From NCBI GenBank assembly GCA_019239875.1, contig JAFAZI010000002.1, forward strand, positions 1 through 45,475: a stretch of 45,475 nucleotides of DNA, given 5' to 3'. This DNA comes from Frankiaceae bacterium (lineage in GTDB: Bacteria > Actinomycetota > Actinomycetes > JAFAQI01). A program made the translations under genes and the position numbers. Positions 1 to 9,085 of the stretch are shown in pieces (position 1 is the stretch's first letter; every line of letters begins with the position of its first letter). Below the pieces are notes generated by a model, which did not search any database, had not been told where the DNA came from, and was given only the letters and a program-made list of their open reading frames with translations.

Positions 1-1
1 G

Positions 2-850
2 GCCGCGGGCGCGGCAACGGTGAGTGCGCCATTCCTCAGCACCGTCGGACTTGCCGCAGGAGCCCTCCGCACCGTCAGGACCGAGGCGGCCGATCTGCTC
101 GACGCAATCGCCGCGGGCACGACGGCGACGTTGCTTGCCCACCGGTCGGGGTCACGGCTGCCTGGCGCGTGCCTGTCCTACGACAACGGTCGGCTCTCCG
201 GTCGAGTGCACCAGATCCGTGACGTGACACGCGTCGACATCGCCGTTGCCCTGGCGGAGGACAGCATCGGCGGCACCCAGCTGGTGAGCTTCCGACTGTC
301 GGACCAGGATCTGACCGCCCACGAGTCCGTCGACCCGTCGCAACCGGTCGGCTCGAGCAACGTCTCTGTCGCGCCGGAAATCGTGGTGCCGGTCGACGCG
401 GCGGACGTGCTGGCAGTCCCGGTGATCGCTGCGGCAGCGGAGCTGGTCGGGGTAGCCGATGCCGCGTTGTCGATGTCGGTGGGATATGCGAAGACACGCG
501 AGCAGTTTGGTCAGCCGATCGGCGGGTTCCAGGCGATCAAGCACCGCCTGGCAGACGTGTTCGTCGCGGTGGAGCGAGCTCGAAGCCTGACCTACGCTGC
601 CGCCGCCGCCGCGAGCAGCGGCGAGGGATCCGTGATTCGCGCTGCCTACCTGGCCAAGGCAGCGGCCAACGACGCGGCGCTGGCGGCGGCTAGGGCGTGC
701 GTCTCGGTACACGGCGCAATCGCCCAGACCTGGGAGCACGACGCGCATCTCCTGGTGCGGCGGGCCTGGCAGAGCGCGGCCCTGCTCGGCGAGACCGAGG
801 CGTTGTATCGCGCGGCTGCCCAGGACTACCTCGCGGCGGCCACAGCATGA
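2..850 (+). CDS. Acyl-CoA dehydrogenase, short partner subunit, 5' truncated by window edge
   Basis: The reading frame is open from base 2, so the GTG at 20 in the ORF track is probably internal and the N-terminus lies outside the window. The visible 282 residues carry the C-terminal helical domain of acyl-CoA dehydrogenases, with REQFGQPIGGFQAIKH and a later HGAIAQTWEHDAHLLVRRAW segment. Its stop overlaps the start of the next dehydrogenase by 4 bp (ATGA), so the two are translationally coupled and probably form a heteromeric flavoenzyme like the paired FadE enzymes of steroid degraders. Family assignment is firm; substrate is unknown. Confidence 0.85.
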   Translation, partial: AAGAATVSAPFLSTVGLAAGALRTVRTEAADLLDAIAAGTTATLLAHRSGSRLPGACLSYDNGRLSGRVHQIRDVTRVDIAVALAEDSIGGTQLVSFRLSDQDLTAHESVDPSQPVGSSNVSVAPEIVVPVDAADVLAVPVIAAAAELVGVADAALSMSVGYAKTREQFGQPIGGFQAIKHRLADVFVAVERARSLTYAAAAAASSGEGSVIRAAYLAKAAANDAALAAARACVSVHGAIAQTWEHDAHLLVRRAWQSAALLGETEALYRAAAQDYLAAATA

Positions 851-1959
851 CGCCGGCTGAGTGCGCCGCCGAGTTTGCGGAGTGGCTCGAGGCGTTCCTG
901 CCGGCTGACTACTACACGGCGAAGTACGCCGAGTACCGCTGGGACATCGGACTGCGCCGCGCATTCCAAGAAGCGGCGTACGAGGCGGGCTGGCTGCAGC
1001 CGGCCTGGACCAGGGAGCACGGTGGCCGCGAGCTGGGTCCGGCCGAGACCATGGCGGTGCGGCTCGAATCCGCCGTACGGTCTGCGCCGAAGCTCCCCAA
1101 CATCCAGGGGCCTGGAGTGGTGGCACCGGGGCTCCGTCACTTCGGCACCCCCGAGCAGGTCGATCGACTGCTGGTCCCGCTGCTGCGCGGCCACGAGTGG
1201 TGGGCGCTCGGGATGTCCGAGCCCGGCGCCGGATCGGACTTCGGGAGCTTGCGCACCAGAGCGGAGCGCAACGGTGACACCTATGTCGTCACCGGCCAGA
1301 AGATCTGGACCACACAGGCACACGAGTCGAAATGGGCAACGTTGTACTGCCGCACCGACCCGTCCGTCCCCAAGCACAAGGGCATCTCGTGCCTGATCCT
1401 CGACATGGAGAGCCCTGGCGTCACCGTGCGACCGATCCGCATGGCGACGATCTCCGACGAGACGTTCTGCGAGGTCTTTCTCGACGAGGTCGAGATCCCG
1501 GTGTCCTCACTGCTGGGCCAGGAAGGCCAGGGCTGGTCGGTCGCGATGAGCTCCCTGGAACACGAGCGGGACATGATCTGGATCATGAACTGGGTCGAGA
1601 TCGAACGCGGCCTGCAGGCGGTCGCGCGCCACAGCGCTGATCTCGACGACGGTCTCCTGGCGGCCTTGGGCCGCCGGCTCGCCGATGCCGCCGCGCTTCG
1701 CGCCACCGGATTTCGCGGTCTCGAGGACACGCTCGCGAACCGAGCGGCGCCGCAGGCGACGATCCTCAAGCTGCTCGGCTCCGAGGCGCTTCAGCACACC
1801 TGGGAGCTCGCGGCGACGGCGGCCGGGGCCGAGGCGATCGTCGACCCAGGGCTGAGCTTCGAACGGCACGACGCGCTCGCGGCAACGATCTACGGCGGTA
1901 CGTCGGACGTGCAGCGCAACATCATCGGCGAGCGTGTGCTCGGCCTGCCGAGGGTCTGA
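847..1959 (+). CDS. Acyl-CoA dehydrogenase, long partner subunit
   Basis: A 370-residue FAD-dependent acyl-CoA dehydrogenase that would introduce an alpha,beta double bond into an acyl-CoA. The mid-domain signature MSEPGAGSD and GQKIWTTQ are present, as is the C-terminal IYGGTSDVQRN followed by IIGERVLGLP. In many family members the catalytic Glu sits in a YEGT motif here; this protein has Gly, so the base is elsewhere or supplied by the partner. The start chosen is the ATG at 847 that overlaps the upstream stop; the longer track ORF from 697 would overlap the upstream gene by 150 bp. It pairs with the preceding gene. Confidence 0.9.
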   Translation: MTPAECAAEFAEWLEAFLPADYYTAKYAEYRWDIGLRRAFQEAAYEAGWLQPAWTREHGGRELGPAETMAVRLESAVRSAPKLPNIQGPGVVAPGLRHFGTPEQVDRLLVPLLRGHEWWALGMSEPGAGSDFGSLRTRAERNGDTYVVTGQKIWTTQAHESKWATLYCRTDPSVPKHKGISCLILDMESPGVTVRPIRMATISDETFCEVFLDEVEIPVSSLLGQEGQGWSVAMSSLEHERDMIWIMNWVEIERGLQAVARHSADLDDGLLAALGRRLADAAALRATGFRGLEDTLANRAAPQATILKLLGSEALQHTWELAATAAGAEAIVDPGLSFERHDALAATIYGGTSDVQRNIIGERVLGLPRV

Positions 1960-1960
1960 C

Positions 1961-3115
1961 GTGGACTACGAGCTCGGCGACGCGGCACAGGCGCTTCGAG
2001 TGCGCCTGCGTGAGCTGATCGCCCAAGAGATCCCCCCGGGTTTCCTCGGCGCGTTCAGCGCCAACCCCGACGATCTTGCGTTGACCCAGGCGTTCTGCAA
2101 GACGCTGGCCGACGAAGGACTGCTGTGTCTTGCGTGGCCGACCGAGTACGGCGGCGGTGGCGGGTCGGTCTGGGAGCAGACCGTTGTCCGCGAGGAGATG
2201 TGGGCGCATCACGAGCCACGTGGCGCGCAGTACATGGGCGTCAACTGGGTCGGCCCGGCCCTGATGCGCCACGGCACCGACGAGCAGCGCGCGAAGCACC
2301 TGCCAGCGATCTCCGCCGGAGAGGTGATCTGGTGCCAGGGGTTCAGCGAGCCGGAGGCCGGCACCGATCTCGCGTCGTTGCGGACCCGTGCGGTGCTGGA
2401 CGACGACGGGTGGCTGATCTCCGGGCAGAAGGTGTGGACGTCTTACGCGCTCATGGCCCAGTGGTGTGTGCTCGCCGCGTGCACCGACCCGGCGGCGAAG
2501 AGCAACGAGCGGCTGACGCTGTTCATCGTGCCGATGGACCGGGAGGGCATCGAGGTGCGGCCGATCGCATCGATGCTCGGGCCGCATCACCTCAACGAGG
2601 TGTTCCTCGACAGCGTGCGGGTGACGGAAGCCGACGTGCTCGGCAAGGTCGGCGCCGGCTGGAAGGTGATGCGCGACGCGCTCGCCTACGAGCGAGTCGG
2701 GATCGCGCGCTACGCGCGGTGCGAATCGCTGCTCTCGCGGTTGCAGGATGCGCTGGTCGCCGACGGGCTGTGGGACGCGCTGGCGCCGGCGTTGAAGTCC
2801 CGATGGGTCCGCGCGCTGATCTCCCTACGGGTCGCGCGGCTGCTGGCATACAAGGCGATCGCGCAGCAGAACGAAGGGATCGATCCGGCTGCCGCGGCGG
2901 CCGCGCGAATCGTCACCACCACCTGCGACCAGACCGTCGCAGAGCTGCTGCTGGAAGCGGCCGGAGCGGCGTCACTCGACGCCGGGCCGGATGCGCCGAT
3001 CCATGGCGCCATCGACGACCATTGGCGCTACGCGCAGGCCGCGACGGTGTCGTCAGGGACCATCGAGGTGCAGCGGATCCTGGTCGCGCGATCGGTGCTC
3101 GGGAGCTCCCGATGA
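1961..3115 (+). CDS. Acyl-CoA dehydrogenase, long partner subunit (second pair)
   Basis: A 384-residue acyl-CoA dehydrogenase with the FAD/substrate motif FSEPEAGTD, the GQKVWTSYA strand and the C-terminal SSGTIEVQR. As in its neighbours the YEGT glutamate position is not Glu. The GTG at 1961, one base after the upstream stop, gives a natural N-terminus (VDYELGDAAQALR) and avoids the upstream overlap of the track ORF. Its stop overlaps the ATG of the next gene by 4 bp. It probably acts as a heteromer with the 3112-4035 product in CoA-ester dehydrogenation. Confidence 0.9.
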   Translation: MDYELGDAAQALRVRLRELIAQEIPPGFLGAFSANPDDLALTQAFCKTLADEGLLCLAWPTEYGGGGGSVWEQTVVREEMWAHHEPRGAQYMGVNWVGPALMRHGTDEQRAKHLPAISAGEVIWCQGFSEPEAGTDLASLRTRAVLDDDGWLISGQKVWTSYALMAQWCVLAACTDPAAKSNERLTLFIVPMDREGIEVRPIASMLGPHHLNEVFLDSVRVTEADVLGKVGAGWKVMRDALAYERVGIARYARCESLLSRLQDALVADGLWDALAPALKSRWVRALISLRVARLLAYKAIAQQNEGIDPAAAAAARIVTTTCDQTVAELLLEAAGAASLDAGPDAPIHGAIDDHWRYAQAATVSSGTIEVQRILVARSVLGSSR

Positions 3116-4035
3116 ACACCGACCTTCCGCCGGATGTGGTGGCGTTCGCGGACTCGGCGCGTCACTCGCTCACCCGGCTCGGCGGTGTCGACCTCGCGTT
3201 GCGGACGGAGGTGGACCGCGACCTGCGTGAGCCGGTGTCCCGCGCCCTCGCGTCGATCGGGGCCTTCGAGCTCGACGTACGTGGCGACCTCGACGAGCTC
3301 CTCGCCGGCGCCCAGCTGTGCCGGATCGCGGGGGCTGTTGCGCTCGCCTGGCCGGTGGTCGACGAGCTGCTATCGGTCGACGGGGCGCGACTCGCCCTGA
3401 TCAATCCGGCTGCGCCACGGGTGGACCACGGTGACCTCGGCGGCGAGTGGGTCGGTGCGGACCTCGACGGGGAGGCCCACTCGCTCGAGTTCGGCGAGCC
3501 GCGATCGAGAGCCAAGCTCGGGCCGTTCCTGATGCCCGCTTCGCTCGGTCCGGCGCGCCCGCCGGTTGCTGCGGATGACGTCGCGCGCCACCTTGTGCTG
3601 GGGTCCTGGCGAGTCCTCGGGTCGCTCGAGGCAGCGCTGGACCAGGTTGTCGAGCACGTCGGCGCACGCAAGCAGTTCGGACAAGCGCTCGCGGAGTTCC
3701 AGGCGGTGCGCTTCGCGATCGCGGACGCCTCGGTCGCCGTGCGCGGCCTCGAGGAGCTCGCGAAGTTCACGACCTGGCGGCTCGTGACCGCGTCAGCTGC
3801 GCATCATTCGGCTGACGCCTGCGCGCTTCGCCTCCATGCCGTCGACACCGCCGTCGCCGTCCTCCGGACCTGTCATCAGATGCTTGGCGCGATCGGGTTC
3901 TGCGACGAGCACGACGTGTCGGTGCTCGACCGACACCTGCAGCCCTTGCTGCGGTTGCCGGTGTCGGCGGAGAGCCTGGCGTTACGGCTGGTGCCCACGG
4001 TCGAGGCGCACGAGTTCGAGACCCTGTTCTCGTGA
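3112..4035 (+). CDS. Acyl-CoA dehydrogenase, short partner subunit (second pair)
   Basis: A 307-residue shortened acyl-CoA dehydrogenase. The C-terminal domain is clear (ARKQFGQALAEFQAVRFAIAD, then HQMLGAIGFCDEHDVSVLDR), while the N-terminal and middle domains are reduced compared with the usual length of about 380 residues. It starts at the ATG overlapping the upstream stop. Short partners like this are known in heterotetrameric FadE pairs of steroid catabolism, where each chain supplies half of the active site. The overlap with both neighbours places it in one operon with the downstream ligase. Confidence 0.85.
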   Translation: MNTDLPPDVVAFADSARHSLTRLGGVDLALRTEVDRDLREPVSRALASIGAFELDVRGDLDELLAGAQLCRIAGAVALAWPVVDELLSVDGARLALINPAAPRVDHGDLGGEWVGADLDGEAHSLEFGEPRSRAKLGPFLMPASLGPARPPVAADDVARHLVLGSWRVLGSLEAALDQVVEHVGARKQFGQALAEFQAVRFAIADASVAVRGLEELAKFTTWRLVTASAAHHSADACALRLHAVDTAVAVLRTCHQMLGAIGFCDEHDVSVLDRHLQPLLRLPVSAESLALRLVPTVEAHEFETLFS

Positions 4036-5471
4036 GAGCCGGAGTCGCGGGAGTGCTCGACGCGGCGCTTCGCGATCGGCCGGACGCGGAAGCGGTCCTC
4101 TCCCGATCGGGATCCCTCACGTATGCCCAGCTCGACGCGCAGGCTGACCGAGCGGCGGCCGGCCTGTGGTCCCTCGGTGTACGACCCGGTGACCGGGTGG
4201 CGGCCTCACTGCCCAATGACCAGGACGTCGTCGTGGCGTTCCACGGTGCGATGCGGATCGGCGCGATCTGGGTCGGTATCGGCGAGGCGCTGGCGCCACC
4301 CGAGCGCGCGCACCTCCTGGACGACAGCAAGCCCGCGGTCTACCTGACGGCGGAAGACAATCCGCTGCTGGATGCGATGGCAGACGCACCCGAAGCACCT
4401 GCCGTGGAGATCGACGTCCATGCGCCGGCCGGCATCGCCTACACGAGCGGCACCACCGGCGTACCGAAAGGCATCGTCCACTCCCAGCACAACCTGCTGC
4501 TGCCAGGCGAGGTGCTCGTCGCGAGTCGCGGCTGGGGTCCGGACCTTCGCAAAGGCGACTGCCTGCCGCTGACCATTCTCAACCTGATGGTCCTGACGAC
4601 GTTGCTCACCGCGCAGGCGCAAGGATGCTGCGTCGTCATGGACCGGCGCGACGCGGACGGCATCGCCGAGTGGATCGAACGCGGCCGGGTGACGGTGTGG
4701 AACGGCGTGCCCGCCCAGCTCCACGACCTCGTCACGACCAAGCGGGTCGATCCGGCTCGGCTCCGGTCGTTGCGCGAGGTGTGGAGCGGCGGCGGGGACT
4801 GCCCCGAGTCGCTCCGCACCGCGTTCGAGGACTGCTACGGCTTGTCGATCCGTACGACGTACGGGCTCACCGAAGCACCGACCGTCGTGTCGATCGACCC
4901 GGTGGGTACCGAACGGCGTGAGGGAGCCAGCGGCCAGGTCCTGCCACACCTCGAGGTGAGCACCGGTGACGGCGAGGGTGAGATCACGGTGTCGGCACGC
5001 GCCGATGGTGACTGGGCAGGGCGGTGGCGGCCGTATCTCGGCACGTGGGACGGGCACGGCGTTGCACCGAATCGAGACGCGGTGCTCGCCACCGGAGACG
5101 TCGGCACCGTCGAGTCAGGGTGGCTATCGGTACGGGACCGGCTGAAGCTGCTGATCGTGCGGGGTGGCGCGAACGTCTATCCCGCCGAGGTCGAGCGGGT
5201 TCTGCTCGGCGTCGACGGCATCGCGGGAGCCGCGGTGTTCGGCGTGCCGGATGCCCGCCTCGGTGAGCGGGTCGGCGCCGTCGTGGAGCCGTCCGGCGGT
5301 GTGCGGGTCGACGTCGCAACACTCCGCGAGGCGTGCGCGACGGCACTCGCCGCCTACAAGGTGCCGGAGCGCTTCGCGATCGTCGACGCGCTGCCCCGCA
5401 ATGCGATGGGCAAGGTTGTGCGGACCGGGTTGGTGGACCTCCTGGCCGCTTCGGGAGGATCTGACACGTGA
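4032..5471 (+). CDS. Acyl-CoA ligase (class I adenylate-forming)
   Basis: A 479-residue ATP-dependent acyl-CoA synthetase. The P-loop-like A3 motif YTSGTTGVPKG lies near residues 137-147, the TYGLTEAP adenylate motif near the middle, GDVG and RGGANVYPAEVE at the hinge, and the C-terminal PRNAMGKVVR carries the catalytic Lys. It would activate a carboxylic acid to the CoA thioester that feeds the flanking dehydrogenases. The GTG start overlaps the preceding stop by 4 bp. It is slightly short for the family, mainly at the N-terminus. Substrate not predictable. Confidence 0.9.
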   Translation: MRAGVAGVLDAALRDRPDAEAVLSRSGSLTYAQLDAQADRAAAGLWSLGVRPGDRVAASLPNDQDVVVAFHGAMRIGAIWVGIGEALAPPERAHLLDDSKPAVYLTAEDNPLLDAMADAPEAPAVEIDVHAPAGIAYTSGTTGVPKGIVHSQHNLLLPGEVLVASRGWGPDLRKGDCLPLTILNLMVLTTLLTAQAQGCCVVMDRRDADGIAEWIERGRVTVWNGVPAQLHDLVTTKRVDPARLRSLREVWSGGGDCPESLRTAFEDCYGLSIRTTYGLTEAPTVVSIDPVGTERREGASGQVLPHLEVSTGDGEGEITVSARADGDWAGRWRPYLGTWDGHGVAPNRDAVLATGDVGTVESGWLSVRDRLKLLIVRGGANVYPAEVERVLLGVDGIAGAAVFGVPDARLGERVGAVVEPSGGVRVDVATLREACATALAAYKVPERFAIVDALPRNAMGKVVRTGLVDLLAASGGSDT

Positions 5472-6196
5472 GTGAAGGCAAGCGGACAGCGATCGTCACG
5501 GGCGGTAGCGCGGGCATCGGCTTGGCCTGTGCCGAGGCGCTGGTCGGTCGCGGGTACGACGTGGTGCTCACCGCCCGCGGTGAGGAGCGGCTGCGACGAG
5601 AGGCCGAGCGGATCGGTGCCAGGTACGTCGTGGCGGACGCGGCAGAGCCGGCACAGATGGCCGCGGTGATGGACGCGTGCGACGAGGTGCATCTGCTCGT
5701 TCACTCTGCGGGCGTGCTCAAGGGCTCGTTCGTCCGCCGGCAGTCGATCGAGGATGTCGACGAGGTGTTGCGGGCGAACCTGCGGTCCGTCTTCGTCACC
5801 TGTCATGCCGTCATCCCGAAGATGCCGGTGGGTGGCCGGATCATCCTGATCTCGTCGTCGGCGGGCAAGGAACCGATGAAGGCTCGGACCGCGTACTCCG
5901 CATCCAAAGCGGGCGTCAACGCGTTCGCGCTGGCGATGGCACGGGAGGTCTCGCGGGACGGGATCAACGTCAACGTCGTCATCCCGGCCCCGGTCGAGAC
6001 CGACATGCTGGAAGAAGTCACCTTCGAGATGGTCGCGCTGCAGCCGGAGGACGTCGTGGCTGCCGTCATGTTCCTGGACGGCCTGCACCCGCGGGTCGTC
6101 ATCCCGGAGATCTCGATGCACGCCAACCCAGAAGGTCCGCTCGCCCCGCCTCCACTGTTGCCACCTGCGGCCGCGGCGAAGCAGGGGTCGTTGTGA
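5468..6196 (+). CDS. Short-chain dehydrogenase/reductase
   Basis: A 242-residue classical SDR. The cofactor motif TGGSAGIG is at residues 11-18, the NNAG-type motif appears as HSAG at 79-82, Asn104, Ser130, Tyr143 and Lys147 (YSASK) form the catalytic tetrad. It probably oxidises or reduces a hydroxy/keto-acyl-CoA or alcohol intermediate with NAD(P). The C-terminus is Pro/Ala-rich (APPPLLPPAAAA), unusual for the family. It overlaps both neighbouring ligases by 4 bp, so it belongs to the same transcript. Confidence 0.9.
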   Translation: MSEGKRTAIVTGGSAGIGLACAEALVGRGYDVVLTARGEERLRREAERIGARYVVADAAEPAQMAAVMDACDEVHLLVHSAGVLKGSFVRRQSIEDVDEVLRANLRSVFVTCHAVIPKMPVGGRIILISSSAGKEPMKARTAYSASKAGVNAFALAMAREVSRDGINVNVVIPAPVETDMLEEVTFEMVALQPEDVVAAVMFLDGLHPRVVIPEISMHANPEGPLAPPPLLPPAAAAKQGSL

Positions 6197-7656
6197 GCGC
6201 GCCGGTCGAAGAGGTTCCGTTCGGCGATCAGCTCGACCGTGTCGCCGCTGCCGATCCCACCGGGATCGGACTCGTCGTGGTGGCGAAGGACGGCACCGAC
6301 CAATCCCTCACGTGGAGCGAGCTGGCGGCCGGCGGCAACCAGTGGTGCCGGACGTTGGAGGCGAACGGCGCCGGGCTGGGCGACCGAGTGGGGATCGCGA
6401 TCCAGAACTCCGTCGAGCTGGTGCTCGCCGCACTCGGCGCGTGGAAGCTCGGCGCCGTACCGATCCCGGTGCGGTGGGACCTCCCGGACTGGGAGCGGCA
6501 ACGTGTGCTCGAGGTCGTGGACGCGGCTGTGGTGGTGGACTCCCACTCGCTCGCCGCGCTGGGCGCGGACGCAGCGGCTCGCTCGGCCGAGGCGGTGCCG
6601 TCGCGGGTGTCGCCGCAGGTCATGGGGATCTGCTCGAGCGGCGCGACCGGCACCCCGAAGGTGATCATCAACACGCGGCCGGGGTTGTGGCAGCCCGCGC
6701 TGTCGGATCCGTTCATGACGAACTGGCGGCCGGTGCAGCGCCCGCAGCGGATCCTCGTGATGGCGCCGATGTACCACACCAACGGGTTCATGACGTTGCA
6801 CTTCCTGCTCGGCGCGGACCCGTTGATCGTGCTCGAGAAGTTCGACGCGGCGCTGGCCGTCGACGTCATCGAGCGGCACCGGATCACGAACTTCACGGCG
6901 ACGCCGACGATGCTGCAGCGGATCGCCGCCGTGCCAGGGATCGAGGACCGGGACCTCTCGAGCATCGACTGGATCCTGCAAGGCGCCGCGGTGATGCCGC
7001 CGACCTTGCTCCGCAAGTGGTTCGAGCTGATCGGGCCGGAGCGGGTCGTCATGGCCTACGGCATGACGGAGCAGCTCGGCCTGACGTCGTTGCGCGGCGA
7101 CGAGTGGCTCACCCACGAGGGCAGTGTCGGCCGCGGCTTCCGCGACACCGAGATCAAGATCCTCGACGAGGATCAGAACGAGGTACCGATCGGCGAGCTT
7201 GGAGACATCTACATGCGCTGGCCAACGACAGGTGCCTACGACTACCGCGGCGGCGCGCCATTGCTGCCGACGACGCCGGACGGCTTCGGTACGGCGGGGG
7301 ACATAGGGCGGCTCGACGCCGATGGCTATCTCTATCTCGCGGACCGCAGGGTCGACATGATCATCACCGGCGGCGCGAACGTGTTCCCGGCCGAGGTGGA
7401 GAGCGCGCTGATCGATCACCCCGGCATCACGGACGTCGTGGTGATCGGACTCAAGGACGAGCAGTGGGGGCGGCGGGTGCACGCCGTCGTCGAGGCAGCC
7501 GACCCCTCCCTCACCGACGCGGACGTCATCGCATTCGCGAAGAGCCGGCTCGCGGCGTACAAGGTGCCGAAGACGGTCGAGTTCATCGACGCGATCCCAC
7601 GTAGCGCCGCGACGAAGGTCAGCCGTGGCGCGATGGTCGAGGCCCGCGGCGGCTGA
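6193..7656 (+). CDS. Acyl-CoA ligase (class I adenylate-forming), second
   Basis: A 487-residue adenylate-forming ligase. The A3 motif reads SSGATGTPKV near residues 148-157, with Val where Gly usually follows PK. The motifs MAYGMTEQLG, DRRVDMIITGGANVFPAEVE and the C-terminal PRSAATKVSRG (catalytic Lys) are present. The start is the GTG overlapping the SDR stop; the longer track ORF from 5677 would run through the SDR gene. It is the last gene of the first operon; a roughly 70-bp gap with a promoter motif separates it from the TetR gene. Confidence 0.9.
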   Translation: MSAPVEEVPFGDQLDRVAAADPTGIGLVVVAKDGTDQSLTWSELAAGGNQWCRTLEANGAGLGDRVGIAIQNSVELVLAALGAWKLGAVPIPVRWDLPDWERQRVLEVVDAAVVVDSHSLAALGADAAARSAEAVPSRVSPQVMGICSSGATGTPKVIINTRPGLWQPALSDPFMTNWRPVQRPQRILVMAPMYHTNGFMTLHFLLGADPLIVLEKFDAALAVDVIERHRITNFTATPTMLQRIAAVPGIEDRDLSSIDWILQGAAVMPPTLLRKWFELIGPERVVMAYGMTEQLGLTSLRGDEWLTHEGSVGRGFRDTEIKILDEDQNEVPIGELGDIYMRWPTTGAYDYRGGAPLLPTTPDGFGTAGDIGRLDADGYLYLADRRVDMIITGGANVFPAEVESALIDHPGITDVVVIGLKDEQWGRRVHAVVEAADPSLTDADVIAFAKSRLAAYKVPKTVEFIDAIPRSAATKVSRGAMVEARGG

Positions 7657-7709
7657 GCGCCGCGCTCCTCAACTCGCCTCCAGGGTGGAAGTCACGTTCT
7701 CAAAAACGC

Positions 7710-7721
7710 GGTACCGTCATT
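7710..7721 (+). promoter_or_regulatory. Shared GGTAMCGTCATT promoter/operator motif, copy 1
   Basis: GGTACCGTCATT lies 6 bp upstream of the TetR ATG. Near-identical copies occur before the operons at 9086 and 14267. TACCGT fits an actinobacterial -10 box (TANNNT), but the conservation extends beyond it, so it may also be an operator. No clear -35 box is visible. Confidence 0.5.
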
Positions 7722-7727
7722 ACCACC

Positions 7728-8405
7728 ATGACGAATCAGCCCGAAGCGGTCCCTGACGCCCAGAGTGGCGAGGTGCCGACCTGGCGTGACCGGGCCGTCG
7801 AGCGCTCGCTGCGGGGCGCGCGCGCCAAGGCGATGTCGCGCTCGGACCGGTTCATCGACGCCGCGATGGAGATCCTGTCCGAGACCGGCCGCACCGACTT
7901 CACCGTGCAAGAGCTGATCGAGCGCTCGAAGACCTCGCTTCGCTCCTTCTACCAGCACTTCTCCGGCAAGGAGGAGCTGCTCCTCGCGCTGTTCGAAGAG
8001 ATCATCACGACGACCAGCGAGGAATGGAGCGAGGAGGTCGAACAGGTCGACGCCCTCACCTCACTGCGGCTCCTGCTCGACCGGATCTACGGCCAGGCGG
8101 CCGGACCCGGCGGCGCGGGGATCAACCGGGCGCTGTCGGTGTTCCACCTCCATCTCGCCGAGTCACGCCCCGCCGACTACGCGCGCGTGCTCGCGCCGTT
8201 GCGAGTGCTGATCCACGAACAGGTCGAGAAGGGGATCGCCGAGAAGACGATTCGGGCCGACCTCGACCCGGACATCCTCGCGACGATCATGTTGCAGACA
8301 TTGGTCGGTGCCGCGCACATGCACGCGCTCGGCGCACAACCGAATGGCAAGCCGATCGACAGCGATCGACTGTGGGACTTCTGCCTGGGAGGGCTCAAAG
8401 CGTGA
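7728..8405 (+). CDS. TetR-family transcriptional regulator
   Basis: A 225-residue TetR-type regulator. After a charged N-terminal extension of about 35 residues, the DNA-binding domain is clear: RFIDAAMEILSETGRTDFTV, then the recognition helix region KTSLRSFYQHFSGKEELL. The C-terminal ligand-binding region contains the long helical segment ending in FCLGGLKA. It is the first gene of a unit containing ferredoxin and thioesterase (GTGA overlap) and is the obvious candidate to control this catabolic island through the motif repeated at 7710, 9042 and 14197. Effector probably an acyl-CoA; that is inference. Confidence 0.88.
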   Translation: MTNQPEAVPDAQSGEVPTWRDRAVERSLRGARAKAMSRSDRFIDAAMEILSETGRTDFTVQELIERSKTSLRSFYQHFSGKEELLLALFEEIITTTSEEWSEEVEQVDALTSLRLLLDRIYGQAAGPGGAGINRALSVFHLHLAESRPADYARVLAPLRVLIHEQVEKGIAEKTIRADLDPDILATIMLQTLVGAAHMHALGAQPNGKPIDSDRLWDFCLGGLKA

Positions 8406-8593
8406 AGATCAGCGTGGACCGCGGGCTGTGCGAGGCGCACGGTGTGTGCATGAGCCTCGACCCCGACACCTTCGATCTGGGCGATGACGACATCCTTGTC
8501 ATCGCGTCGGAGCAGCAGCCGGAGGACAAGCGTGCGGTGCTCGAGCAGGCGGTGATCCGGTGCCCGCGCCAAGCGCTGAGTCTTCAGGGCTGA
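8402..8593 (+). CDS. [3Fe-4S] ferredoxin, P450-type
   Basis: A 63-residue ferredoxin with Cys10 (CEAHGVC, C-x5-C), Cys16 and a C-terminal Cys54-Pro. Missing the extra cysteine of the four-Cys motif, this is the pattern of [3Fe-4S] ferredoxins that deliver electrons to bacterial cytochromes P450. The GTG start overlaps the TetR stop by 4 bp. The most likely partner is the P450 encoded at 16680-17888. No ferredoxin reductase is visible in the window. Confidence 0.88.
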   Translation: MKISVDRGLCEAHGVCMSLDPDTFDLGDDDILVIASEQQPEDKRAVLEQAVIRCPRQALSLQG

Positions 8594-9003
8594 GCTCGGA
8601 GCACGTTTTCGCCCTGATGGGCATGAGCGAGGTGCCGGTCACTACGGGTGACTACGCGATGCAGATGCCGGTCTCGGACCGCGTGTCAAACAATCGCGGC
8701 GGACTGCAGGGTGGTCTGCTGACCACGTTGGTGGACATCTGCGCGGGCTGCGCGGCGCTGGTCGACCTGCCCGCGGGCCAGACGGCGGCGACCGCGGATC
8801 TGAACCTCCACTTCCTGTCGGCGGTGACGGTCGGCCCCGCGCGCGCGGAGGCGACCGTGGTCCGTCGCGGCAAGCGCCAGATCGTGACGCAGGTCGAGGT
8901 CCACGACGTCGGACGCGACGTCCTCGCGGCGATCGCGACCGCGACGTTCACTGTGCTGGAGCTTCGGGAGGGCCAGCCGGACCGGCGGTCGATCAACGCG
9001 TGA
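8560..9003 (+). CDS. PaaI-family hotdog thioesterase
   Basis: A 147-residue single-hotdog thioesterase: RGGLQGGLLTTLVDICAG matches the PaaI signature in which an Asn/Asp-Gly-Gly loop and an acidic residue (Asp in VDICAG) catalyse acyl-CoA hydrolysis. The GTG start overlaps the ferredoxin by 34 bp; ATG codons near 8617 would give a shorter protein without that overlap. It probably releases CoA from dead-end acyl-CoA esters of the pathway. Confidence 0.82.
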   Translation: MPAPSAESSGLSSEHVFALMGMSEVPVTTGDYAMQMPVSDRVSNNRGGLQGGLLTTLVDICAGCAALVDLPAGQTAATADLNLHFLSAVTVGPARAEATVVRRGKRQIVTQVEVHDVGRDVLAAIATATFTVLELREGQPDRRSINA

Positions 9004-9041
9004 GCCTTCAGTCCGGCCCTAGAACGGCCGTCTCCAGTTCT

Positions 9042-9053
9042 GGTAACGTCATT
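9042..9053 (+). promoter_or_regulatory. Shared GGTAMCGTCATT promoter/operator motif, copy 2
   Basis: GGTAACGTCATT is 33 bp upstream of the 9086 start, with a purine-rich ribosome-binding stretch (AGAGGGGG) between. TAACGT is a plausible -10 box. See copies at 7710 and 14197. Confidence 0.5.
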
Positions 9054-9085
9054 CTCGCCTTCATCGTTCAAGAGGGGGACATCGC

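Noticed and set aside
152-1126. Long minus-strand ORFs in the catabolic island (also 5803-7482, 9068-10159, 16863-17864, 18605-19327)
   Set aside because: They run antisense to well-supported enzyme genes and have Arg/Pro/Ala-rich shadow composition typical of high-GC DNA.
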